Source: Orobanche coerulescens
Taxonomy: Eukaryota; Streptophyta; Magnoliopsida; Lamiales; Orobanchaceae
Assembly: GCA_033398695.1 (NCBI GenBank)
Contig: CM065802.1
Coordinates: 165,225,965 to 165,289,964, forward strand
Length of the DNA stretch: 64,000 nucleotides
Reading direction: 5' to 3'
The position numbers and the translations under genes are program-made. The notes under the pieces are model-generated. The model worked only from the letters and a program-made list of their open reading frames with translations. It did not search any database and was not told the origin of the DNA. Positions 54,954 to 64,000 of the stretch are shown here, piece by piece (position 1 is the first letter of the stretch; each line of letters begins with the position of its first letter).

Positions 54954-55830
54954 CTAGAACTCACATTATGAGAATTTTGCATAGAGATGCTCGGTTCTCA
55001 AAATATCTTGCACCAGACGCAAGTGTCGGGCGTTTTCCTCTTTATCTCGAGAGTAGATCAAAATGTCGTCAATAAAGACGACTACACACCTGTCGAGGTA
55101 CTCGATGAAAATCTTATTCATTAACTGCATGAATACTGCCAGTGCATTAGTCAAACCAAAAGGCATAACTACAAATTCATAATGCCCGTATCTCGTCCGA
55201 AATGCAGTCTTCGGAACATCGGACTCTCTCACCCTGAGTTGATAATATCCTGATCTTAAATCAATTTTCGAGAAAACTGCAGCCCCTTGCAATTGATCAA
55301 ATAAATCGTCTATACGAGGCAAATGATACTTGTTCTTGATGGTCACTTTGTTCAGCTCGCGGTAATCGATGCACAAACGTAGTGAACCCGCTTTCTTTCT
55401 CACAAAAAGGACAGGCGCGCCCCAAGGCGAAGCGCTCAGTCTGATGTACCCTTTCTCCAGAAGTTCTCCCAACTGATTCGTTAATTCTTTCATCTCAGAA
55501 GGTGCCATCCGATAAGGTGCCTTGGAAATCGAGGCCGCGTCAGGCTCCAAATCCAAAGAAAAGTCTATTTTTCGATCTGCTGGTAATCCCGGGAGGTCTT
55601 CTGGAAAAATATTGGGATACTCATTAACAACCTGAATTGAAGAGAATTCGACTTCGTTCCCGTCCGTATTCAAGGCATAACACCAATAGCCCGTACAACC
55701 TTTATTCAAAAGTCTTACGGCCTTCATGGCACTGATAAGTAACTTGGATTGGCCCAACTTACGTCCCAAAAATGAGTACTCGGATCCGTCTTTAGTTATC
55801 ATGGTGATAACCTTAGTACGGTAATTCATA
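54954..55830 (-). pseudogene. Reverse transcriptase of G2-b
   Basis: Open from 55829 to 54966. Linker [69 protein letters not shown] (Asp 190), [15 protein letters not shown] and [10 protein letters not shown] (Asp 254 and 255). The C-terminal part has TAA at 54966-54968 (Lys in siblings) and TAG at 54954-54956 (Trp of CEFW in siblings). The catalytic core is complete. Confidence 0.89.
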
Positions 55831-56160
55831 ATCGCTTGGTGACTATCAAGCTAATCCTCGCCGAGGATCACGTCCTCGCCTTCCATATCAACTACAATCA
55901 GCTTCGATAACCAATCCATACCGGATATAATCACCAGAAAATTTTTAATCTCCCAGTTCCCCACAATTCTATCCCTGCTAGGTAGTTTCACAATGAAGGG
56001 ATCACAAGCAGTCATACAAATTATATTCAAACGGCGTACACACTCCAAGGAAATGAAATAATGGGTAGCACCCGTATCAAAAAGTACACGAACTGGATGA
56101 GATAAAATATGAATGGTACCTGAGGCCACCGCCGCGTCGGGTTCGTCTACTCGACGCATC
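55831..56160 (-). pseudogene. Protease of G2-b
   Basis: Follows VYEMRR in the gag frame. Active site [13 protein letters not shown], with Asp near 56076-56078; then VKLPSRDRIVGNWEI and VDMEGEDVILGED. TAG at 55851-55853 replaces the Trp expected in GEDW/GDDW and separates protease from RT. Confidence 0.86.
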
Positions 56161-57398
56161 TCATAGACTCGTGGTTGTACCGAACCGATGCCAGAGTTTC
56201 CCCCTCCAGCATTCTGAGCCCTTCCCCGGCCCCTGCCGTAATTTTGTTGAGACTGACCAAAAGATTGCTGCAGATTCACGCCTTGATCAAGTGGCACTGC
56301 GGCAGAAGCCCGAGTGTCCAAAGTCTGATTTGGTTCGGAACAATAAGCCGCTCTATGTCCCATCTGTCTGCAAGTGTGACACTTCAACGGCAGGAAATTG
56401 CATTCCAAATTAACGTGACCTGGACGACCACAATTATAGCAAGTCACCGTGCGAGTTGTGGTGCCCGGTGCAGAACAAAAACGCCTCTTTCCTTTAGCAG
56501 AGCGTGATGACGGTCCGGCAGAATGGTTAGTCTTCTGTGACCTCTGGAAGTTGCCACTCTTAGAGCCCGAAAAATTTCCCGTGATCTTCTGCTTCTTCGG
56601 TTCTTCACTAGTGTCATTGTCGGGGCTTAACAAGTCATGGGCCAAAGCTCTGTCCTGATATTCCTTCAACGTGGTGCCAGCAAATCCGGCCATGTACCGC
56701 CGTAAGTCCATATTCATCCGCATATTAAAGTAACGGATCTTATCACGCTCATTTCGCACTTGATCATTCACGTGGATCAATTGTTGGTTATACTCCATGA
56801 TTGCCTGCGAAACGGGAATATTCTGCGGTTTAGCCTCGAAAAAGGCTCGAATTCGGCCTTCTCGCACCGGTCAAGGACAAAACTCAGCCTCCAAAAGTTC
56901 TTTAAACTCATCCCACGTAGCAACACGATCCTGTGGCTTGATGACTTTCCACCACATAGCAGCCTCTTTGGTGAGGAAATACTGAGCAATCGGTACTTTC
57001 CTCGCTTCGGGGCAATCAACCGCTTCAAAAATTTTCTCCAACTCCGCTAGCCAATCTTCCCATCCTAACGGGTCTGTGGCACCGCCAAACTGAGGAGGGT
57101 GAATACGAAGTACATTCTGAAGCAAGGCATCCGCGTACGGGTTCACATTATTCAGCTGAACGGTTTGGGCTAAAATGGTCATCTGGTTAGCCAATTGTTG
57201 AAGTACATTCGCAATTCTAACGTCCGCGCTGTTCCCCTAGCCAGTCGACTGGTCGTGCTGACTTTCAGTATCAGGATGCACCGAGTTAGATAGGCTAGGG
57301 TTGGTCGATCCCGCAACGGAACTGAGGGAAGCGGCCGTGCCACGTCCTCGTCCACGTCCACGGCCACGACCACGGCCTCGTCCCCTACCAGATGACAT
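56161..57398 (-). pseudogene. gag of G2-b
   Basis: The ATG at 57396-57398 opens MSSGRGRGRGRG, a Gly-Arg run also seen in G2-a. A TAG at 57237-57239 falls after DQSTG. The capsid-like part runs from 57194 (HPPQFGGATDPLGWEDWL, VPIAQYFLTKEAAMWW), with TGA at 56871-56873 replacing the Trp of CPWP. Two intact knuckles follow: C143-C146-H151-C156 and C163-C166-H171-C176, counted from 56867. gag is thus one frame with two stops. Confidence 0.88.
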
Positions 57399-57640
57399 GC
57401 TAAAGAACACACAAGGCACGTAAGTATAATTCAATCGCACGTCACCGAAGTGACCGATTCTCGAAATACCAAAGCAGAAGCAAAACGATAAAGGAAACAT
57501 CAGAAGGGTAAGAGGTCTTACAAGTACCGATCGCACTGTGATGATGGCAAAGTAGTGATACTGTAGACAAACGATGACTCAATCGACCCAAAAGAACGAC
57601 AGCCTAGGTATCCACAGACCTAAGCTCTGATACCATATTC
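57399..57640 (-). other. 5' leader and primer-binding site of G2-b
   Basis: The complement of 57624-57635 is TGGTATCAGAGC, a perfect match to the 3' end of plant initiator Met-tRNA. It is five bases (TATTC) from the LTR start at 57641. The remaining leader has nothing recognisable. Confidence 0.85.
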
Positions 57641-58202
57641 TGTAACACCCCCAAGTTATTCAGGGTATATTACAGCGCCGTGAGCCCCTCCGTGGGACCC
57701 ACAAGGCTAATCATATGCGGAACTATAAAAATTTGACCGAGAAGGTCTAAATACAATGAAATGAAGGCCAATACAAAGGGTATTCAAACCATATCTAATG
57801 TATCCAAATACATCACAACACAAAATCAACACCTCGGCAACACAGGCCAGAACATCAAAGAAAACTGGAAAATAATACTCGAGTATTCAGTCACCACTCC
57901 AGTACAACAACATTGGAAGGGAGAACATAAAATACAACCGGAGATAAAACACAGTATCACGCTTGCCTATCATCTTCGTGCCGACCCAATACCTGCCTGT
58001 CCGCTCTCCTGGAATCTGAAATACATAAAAAGTATTTCCCCCATAAAGGGGTTAGCCGTCGAATAGCTAGTGCAAGTATATCGAATATGAAATACAATAC
58101 TCATCGACAATAAAGTAAAGGTAACCGTCAATTCATCAATTCAAGACTAGTATTCTGGAATAACTAAATCTCATAGCATCACATCAATACATACATGATC
58201 AA

Positions 58203-58396
58203 CCGTGGGACCGCACCAGAGGCTACGGAACCCTTAGAGGACTCGTCGGTCCATCCCAGAGTGGTTAACTCATATTATCCGTGGAATCGCACCAGAGGCT
58301 ACGAAACCCTCAGAGGACCCGTCGGCGCATCCTAGAGTAGATATAAATAAACATACCATTCCCCATCCTAGAGTGGATATAAATAAACATACCATT
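58203..58396. repeat. Tandem subrepeats in the G2-b LTR
   Basis: Two ~76-bp copies start at 58203 and 58279 (CCGTGGGA../CCGTGGAA.., each with CGCACCAGAGGCTACG). A later 32-bp segment is duplicated at 58329-58360 and 58365-58396 (ATCCTAGAGT.GATATAAATA). The 76-bp pair is also in the 6654-7946 fragment; the 32-bp duplication is not. Confidence 0.8.
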
Positions 58397-58990
58397 CATA
58401 TATCTTAGTTTCAAAGTCGAGAACGTACAATCATAAGTATATACTTGCCTTTGAAACATCGAGAAATCGAATGGAAAAGAGTATGAGTTCGGTATGTCCA
58501 AGAATGCACTTCCGGTACCTAAACGATTCGTAAGGGATATGATAATCAATAATCCATACTCATAATTCACGAAGAAACTCCCAAAACCCGTCTACGATTC
58601 ACGAAAATACAAGGGTAAACAACTAGAGGTCGGAAAATCATCCAAACCCTCACAAGTCCAAACACGGCACAACCAATCCGTAAATTCATAGGAAAAGCAT
58701 GTATACGGGATAGATACATCATAATCTCAATGTTCTCAAGCTTCAAAACGGATAAATCGGACGAATCTAAGAAAAACCCCAAGATTCCCAAAAATAGGGT
58801 TCTAAGGATTTTTACCTTGATTTGGACGATAGAATGGATTAGATGTTGTGAAATCCTTGTTCTCCAACCAAAGATGTTGATATCTGAAGAAAGATCACCT
58901 TCGAACTCTCCAAATCGCCGAAACCCGCTGCTCTCGATTGGAAAAGTTAGAAGAATGAGAAAAATGACGAAATGGAAGTCAACTGTCCAA

Positions 58991-59525
58991 TATATACTCG
59001 CCCAGTCTAGCGCACGCTACGTCTCTAATATTAGCGTGCGCTAGCGGGGTCACCGATAGTCCAGTGGCTTCTGTCGGCCCCGTTAGCGTGCGCTAATCAC
59101 CTTCCTTTAGCGTGCGCTAGCTGAAAATGGTGTCCAGAAATCGGAGTCCAGAACCTACTGTCCTCTGCCCTGCTCAAGTCTTAGCGTGCGCTACCGCGAT
59201 AGCTTAACGTGCGCTACGCAGATCTTATAGCGTGCACTAGCCGAAGCTTAGCGTACATTACCTAATAGTTCAGACAGCCTGACAACCTCACTGCCTCTGC
59301 CAACCAGCCCGTTAGCGTGCGCTACAAATGAATGTTAGCGCACGCTGACCACGAGTAGCGTGCGCTAACGAACTCCTAGCGCACGTTAACCGCCAGTCCA
59401 GAAAGCAGGATAAGTTACTGGTTCTGACCTGACTGGTCCCTTAGCGTGCGCTACAGCTCAAAGCTAGCATGCGCTACTCAAGGAGAATTAGCGTGCGTTA
59501 GCCTAGGCCTAGAGTGCGCTATTTC
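58991..59525 (-). promoter_or_regulatory. TATA box with upstream TTAGCGTGCGCTA palindrome array (G2-b U3)
   Basis: Minus-strand TATATA at 58991-58996; the array starts 11 bp upstream at 59008 and runs to about 59525 with at least 16 copies of TTAGCGTGCGCTA or close variants. Relative to the 6654-7946 copy, most motifs are better preserved. The last copy (TAGAGTGCGCTA near 59510) lies beyond the part kept there. Confidence 0.64.
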
Positions 59526-59685
59526 CTTGACCCAGAACACTCCTGCAAGGTCTAAACAATATAATCGTAATCCAAACAAGGTATGAAACTCTATAACAAT
59601 TTCGACAACATCACAAAGAGTTTACAAGCGACAAAATAGGAAGAACGATAAGGTCAAACAGTTAACAAAAAGTACGGGTATTACA

Positions 59686-59717
59686 GTAATACCTCGGGAG
59701 ATTTTGGGGGTGTTATA
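59686..59717 (+). repeat. Last 32 bp of the G1-c 5' LTR
   Basis: GTAATACCTCGGGAG through GGGGGTGTTATA corresponds to the reverse complement of the first bases of the G1-b LTR at 15835 (GTAATACCTTAGG ... GGGGTGTTACA). The terminal CA is TA here. The preceding sequence is the end of the G2-b LTR, so GTAAT is the expected target duplication. Confidence 0.8.
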
Positions 59718-59910
59718 GAAAATGGTATCGGAGCATCGGCTCCTGGTTTAAATAAAATTTCTCCTAATTTTCAAAGTTATTCCAGTCCAACATCCAAGCG
59801 ACCATAACTCCTCTTGGAAATGCAAAGTAAGTGACATGTGTGTTTTCTGTCTGTAAACTACATTTAATTGTAAAATGTGTGAAATTGGGTTTAGATTAAT
59901 ACTGTCAGTA
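59718..59910 (+). other. Primer-binding site and leader of G1-c
   Basis: TGGTATCGGAGC at 59723-59734, one base off the Met-tRNA primer site, five bases after the LTR end. A short untranslated leader runs to the gag ATG at 59911. Confidence 0.78.
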
Positions 59911-60539
59911 ATGGCACGCCGAGGAGCTAGGAGGGTGGTGAATGATGCTCAGGGTTCCGCTGCCAACCACGATGGGGACAGGAACACTGCCGAGACCCAT
60001 CCTGCTGGGGACCAGCCGCCACCAGTTAATCAAAATGATTAGGAGGTGGAAAGCCAGAATAACAACCCAAGAGGCACCCTTGCCCAAGCTATCGCCATGG
60101 GGATTGCTCAGGTCAACCAGGTGGAACGAATACCAGTTATCAATGTGGAGGAAAACACAGAAAGAGATCGATGGTTAAGAGAAATGTTGAAGGCTAGGCC
60201 TCCATTGTTTGACGGGGCAGGAGAGAAACACGTGGACGACTAGATATCTAAAATGGAGACTGCTTTCGAGGTGATCGGATGCCCAGAGACCCAGAATGTG
60301 CCGCTCGGGGTTAATCAATTCCGTGACACTGCTGCCCGTTGGTGGAGGACTTACAGGCCATAGGACCGAGTGGTCGGATGGACCGAATTTGCCCGACTAC
60401 TGCAGAGCAAGTACTGTCCCAGATCAACCCAAACAGCTCGCGCGTGAGACTTTTTTAGTGCCGGACCACAGAATATGCCAGTACCAGAGATAATTCGGGC
60501 TTATCGAACCTAGCTAAGTTACATCTCGCAGATGGTTCC
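59911..60539 (+). pseudogene. gag of G1-c, first part
   Basis: Starts ATG at 59911 (MARRGARRVVNDAQG). In-frame features: AQAIAMGIAQVNQVERIPVI, EMLKARPPLFDGAGEKHVDD, ETAFEVIGCP and ARWWRTYRP. Stops at 60040-60042, 60241-60243 (Trp in siblings) and 60361-60363 (Glu in siblings), plus two more before 60520. It is interrupted after QMVP by the solo LTR at 60540. Confidence 0.86.
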
Positions 60540-62534
60540 TGTTAGGAGTATGCCCTCGAATGCCACTCAGAGGATGTTAAGTGAAGGCATTGTACTTGTA
60601 ATTATGAAAATCATTTATATAAGGCAATGAATGTTTCTTTATTTACTGATAGTTATTGGCATTCCTAACTCGTAAATATACATATAGAAACTAGTCCGTG
60701 TATTTGAGAGCAAAACGTTCCACTCTTTATTGGATAAAGGGGTCGGCACTGGAAAGGTTTATAGCTCAAATACTTAAATCATTCGCAAGTCGATGAAACT
60801 TGACTGGGCGTTAAGTTTATGTGAAGACTTGTATGACGTGTTCTTTGATATGGAGAGTGCCTTTCGAACACTAATGGTTAGTGGGAGCACACGTTATAGG
60901 TATGCTAATTGGATTAGTTTACTCGAACCAACTCACCCTCGATTTGTCACACAGATTTCACTCCGGGACAGTCAATGATGGAATCGAAAGGTTGTGATAG
61001 GTATTCATGAACCTTCGACTTGAAGATTTAGTAGGGATGTGCTTGTGATGTCAAGATTTTCATTAGAGTAGTTCGACCCTATAAACCGGTAGGTGGGGGT
61101 CAACCTTGACGTGCATCTTGACGGGCAAGTAGCAGGTCCTACTGAATACCAAGATAGAATTCTTTCTCCCGTTAGTGAGCGGGTTATATGTCTTATGCGG
61201 TTATTGGCATATGAGATCATAAGTCTTTAGCCAAAGCATTGGAGCTAGTTGTATTGGATACACGAGAGCTCGATGATCTCGGTTTTCATTAACGCATGCA
61301 TAGAGTCAAGTACAGATAGGGTTTGACTGACCGTGACCCTTTATCTTGATCGGGACATCTGAAAGAAGGGTTTATATGTTTATTGGTATTCACGATAGAA
61401 TGGTTCTTGAATGATCCCAATCAGTCGTTCTCATTTGGGGTACAGTGTAGGCCGCCAGGCTGGCTAGGTTGTGCTACTACTCTTTGGTTCCTCCCATTGC
61501 TGACTGAGACGGACCTACCGAGTCGCGCAATAGGATTAACAACGGAATAAATTGAGCTTATTCTCTGATTATGAATATTAGATATTGGATATCTAATTTT
61601 GGGACATTGGATGTCTAAATCGATTTATTGGATAAATTGATTTACGGCCTAATGAATTAAATTAATTACTGGGTGATTAATTCAATTCTTAAATATAATT
61701 ATTTCTTGGAGAAATTAATTATGTTATTTTGTATTTGATATAATTAATTAATTGGATTAATTAATTGATATAAATACATCGGAACGGAATTGGAGTTTAT
61801 CTGTTTGGATTTTCGGGAGTCCGAAATGAACCAAACTCATCCCGGTTCTTCTAGATGGCCAACCCCTTCCACCAACCTTCCACTTAGTCTTTGTCTCCAT
61901 TTTATAAATGGAAGACCAAAGACTTAATAGATATGGTATCTCTTATTATAATGTGAAAGGTGATTTGGGGAGATGTTGATAAAGGAATAAATGAAGACTT
62001 CCACTCTCACTCAAGGGAGAGAAATTCACGGCTCATTGAGAAAGTTTAAGAGAGAGAAAATAGTTTTCTCAATAGTCTTCTTCTTCTTCTTCATTAGTTC
62101 TTGATTATTCTTGGAGAAAAATCAAGAGATCAATATAGAGAGATCAAAGATTATATACTTAGAGTGTTATAATCTTGATAAACAAGCTTCTATAATCTTG
62201 TTCTAGCCGTATCCTTGGAGGATAACGACTTTTAGTCATTCCGGTCGTTTCTCCGGCGCATGTTAAGTAGAGACGTTGTCTTTTCGACGTTGGATCATCC
62301 AAGAGCTTGGAGAGGATTGAATACGTAGAGATCAAGCAAAGCTTGGTGAATAGCACAAGAGAAGGAATCCATTTAATCAATGGACTACAAGAGTGAGTTT
62401 CTTACATCTCTTGTGTTTTCGTTTATATATTCGTATATACATAGCTCGATCGATCCTCGTAGGGATTCCTGATCGAATTAATTTTCATTTTACCACTTCC
62501 GCTGGGACTTTGTTTTAGGCACCGAATCCCAACA
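60540..62534 (+). repeat. Copia-family solo LTR
   Basis: 1995 bp from TGTTAGGAGTATGCCC to CCGAATCCCAACA, flanked by a perfect 5-bp duplication GTTCC (60535-60539 and 62535-62539). It is homologous to the reverse complement of the copia 3' LTR at 19203-21040. No internal sequence is present, so this is the product of recombination between the two LTRs of a former insertion. Its removal restores the gag frame exactly. Confidence 0.93.
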
Positions 62535-63100
62535 GTTCCATCAGAAGATCAACGAATATGCCACCTTGCACAGAGGCTGTCGGAGGATGTACAATGCTAT
62601 GCCGCCAGATTCCACTGCACGACTCTGAGAGCGTACAAAGACGTGGTCACAACTTCTCCCCGTACTGTTGTTAATACCGACACCGGACATAACTATAAGA
62701 AGCAAAAGACATCGGCTCAGTTAGGGAGCAACAATAAAACGAACTCGGGGCCCGCATCTTCTTTTAAGTCAGCGGTTTCGTACCAACAGAAGGGTGCATC
62801 TGATCGGCCTTACCGTAGGGACTGCTTCAATTGCGGCGTGTCCGGACATACTAAGGATCGGTGCCAGAAGACGGCTACCAAATGCTTCACTTGTGAAAAG
62901 AACGGACACATGTCTTGTTACTGCTGGCGGCCAATCCCACTCAGAACTCAGCTTCCCAACCAAGTCAACAAGGCTCCGTACAATCCTCCAGGATGCCTGC
63001 TATTTCCAACTACCAAGCTCCATCCCACCAGACTCAACCACCGCCACATGGTGCCGGACGAGGCCGTGGGCGCGGTGGTGGAACTTCATTCTTTTTGGAG
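62535..63100 (+). pseudogene. gag of G1-c, second part
   Basis: Continues SEDQRICHLAQRLSEDVQ, ALRAYKDVV-like sequence, KKQKTSAQ and two zinc knuckles: CFNCGVSGHTKDRC (intact) and [14 protein letters not shown] (ligands intact). A 1-bp loss near 62932 (GGCGGCC against GGCGGGCC in G1-b) then shifts the frame towards protease. Confidence 0.85.
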
Positions 63101-63500
63101 TCAGTGCCGTCCCGTGTATTTGAGCTGAGGGTTGCGGATGGTCAGTCCGCGCCAGCTATCTCAGGTACTCTTCTTGTTAACTCTCAGCCAGTGCATGTAC
63201 TATTTGATACCGGGGCCACACATTCTTTTATATTTGTGGAATGTGTTGAACGTTTAATTCTTGCTTGTGTGCCTTGTAAATCCTTTACTGTTAAACTACC
63301 CGAGGGTAGTAGAATAAGCGGCAATCTAAAGGTTCGAGACTGTCAGATCTGCATCAATAATCATAGTTGGACCGCTAATATTATGGTCTTCCCGCTTCAT
63401 AATGAAGATATCATATTAGTTATGGACTGTATGCCATTGCACAGGACGGTCTTAGATACCTACCACTTGACTATTTTCATCACGGCTCATGACAGTACCA
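63101..63500 (+). CDS. Protease region of G1-c
   Basis: In the frame that follows the shift: [28 protein letters not shown] with the active-site Asp at 63206-63208, [19 protein letters not shown] and [11 protein letters not shown]. The usual GMDWMPLHRT reads [11 protein letters not shown] translated this stretch by eye and found no stop to the window end. It is part of a gag-pol polyprotein that cannot be made as one product because of upstream damage. Confidence 0.84.
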
Positions 63501-64000
63501 CACATGTTATCAGGGGACGAGAACACTTCAGTACGAAAGGACCTATCAGCCTTCTCGCTTCGGAAGTCTCCTGCAACTCTCGAAGGGAGTACTATTGGTG
63601 TTATGTTCTTCAGCAGGATACTCCACAACTTACGATCGCAAACATTCCAGTAGTAAATGAATTCCCAGATGTCTTTCCCGATGAACTACCAGGGCTGCCA
63701 CCGCACCGAGAAGTTGACATCTCCATTGAACTCGAGCTGGGGATGGGACCTATTTCCAAAGCTCCTTACAGGATGGCACTGGCCGAGATGAAGGAATTAA
63801 AGATACAGCTCGAAGATCTGCTGGAGAAAGGATTGATTCGCCCGAGTACCTCACCGTGGGGCATGCCAGTACTTTTTGTTAAAAAGAAAGACAACTCTCT
63901 ACGCTTGTGCATTGACTACAGGGATCTAAATAAGGTTACTATCAAGAATCGTTATCCACTACCAAGAATTGATGACCTCTTAGATCAATTACAAGGGGCA
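63501..64000 (+). CDS. Reverse transcriptase of G1-c, N-terminal part (runs off window)
   Basis: Same open frame as the protease: [79 protein letters not shown] and [11 protein letters not shown] at the edge. It keeps the residues lost in G1-a and G1-b here (for example Glu of LEDLLEKG). The catalytic FIDD lies outside the window, so completeness cannot be judged. Confidence 0.86.

Larger units (their letters stand above)
53265..59685 (-). mobile_element. Ty3/gypsy element G2-b, 3' part lost
   Basis: Minus-strand element with 5' LTR 57641-59685, perfect primer site 57624-57635, and gag-pol from 57398 down to 53265, where the Athila-type element interrupts the integrase. The whole coding region stays in one frame and is broken only by roughly 15 stop codons. 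The integrase end and 3' LTR are not on the far side of the Athila-type element. Its LTR abuts the last 32 bp of the G1-c LTR, so it inserted there. Confidence 0.9.
57641..59685 (-). repeat. 5' LTR of G2-b
   Basis: 2045 bp, TGTAACACCCCC to GGGTATTACA. It shares ends with G1 LTRs but otherwise differs. It contains subrepeats at 58203-58396, a TATA box at 58991 and the TTAGCGTGCGCTA array at 59008-59525. The fragment 6654-7946 is another copy of its central part. Confidence 0.9.
59686..64000 (+). mobile_element. Ty3/gypsy element G1-c (right end outside window)
   Basis: Plus-strand element with an LTR stub, primer site, leader, gag (split by a copia solo LTR), protease and the beginning of RT. 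The sequence is very close to G1-b in every domain. The LTR is interrupted by G2-b 32 bp before its end. RT is still open at the window edge. Confidence 0.9.

Overview
This window is repeat-dense plant DNA, most likely from a eudicot and from a heterochromatic or pericentromeric district. Nearly all of it is LTR retrotransposon sequence of several nesting levels. I found no convincing host gene, no rRNA or tRNA gene and no prokaryotic feature. The plant assignment rests on Ty3/gypsy chromovirus-type, Tat/Athila-type and Ty1/copia polyproteins, on initiator-Met-tRNA primer sites (TGGTATCAGAGC type), and on TATA plus telo-box promoters. The species cannot be named from the sequence. A single N lies at 39895.

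Layout. (1) 1-6653: minus-strand Ty3 element of family G1 (G1-a; left end outside the window) with its 5' LTR at 4377-6653. It sits inside an LTR fragment of a second family, G2 (6654-7946). (2) 7947-19202: plus-strand G2 element (G2-a), much decayed, split by a minus-strand G1 element (G1-b, 10381-17114). (3) 19203-25971: minus-strand copia element inserted in the integrase of G2-a; only its 3' LTR is recognisable. (4) 25972-46818: head-to-tail array of a short non-autonomous Ty3 element, with seven ~550-bp internals and eight LTRs (the first only a 94-bp stub). (5) 46819-53264: minus-strand Tat/Athila-type element with a 919-residue open stretch of pol, inserted in the integrase of (6) 53265-59685, a minus-strand G2 element (G2-b) with 5' LTR 57641-59685. 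G2-b is itself inserted in the 5' LTR of (7) 59686-64000, a plus-strand G1 element (G1-c) that runs off the window. The gag of G1-c is split by a copia solo LTR (60540-62534) with a clear GTTCC target duplication.

How the parts relate. G1-a, G1-b and G1-c are one family. G2-a, G2-b and the 6654-7946 fragment are another. The solo LTR and the copia element share a family. None looks autonomous now. G1-b, G2-b and the Athila-type element keep essentially one gag-pol frame broken mainly by stop codons, many explicable as C-to-T changes. The array units carry only the C-terminal integrase/chromodomain-like remnant and share one nonsense codon, so they were probably multiplied as DNA by unequal recombination.

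Most notable: three LTR families (G1, G2 and the Athila-type) each carry an array of ~12-bp palindromes just upstream of a TATA box. The motif differs by family (TTACGTACGTAA, TTAGCGTGCGCTA, GTGCCGCGGCAC), with intermediate forms linking the first two. This looks like a shared U3 architecture that the usual feature types do not name. The second is the LTR array, in which the inner LTRs share a ~770-bp deletion that the outer LTRs lack.
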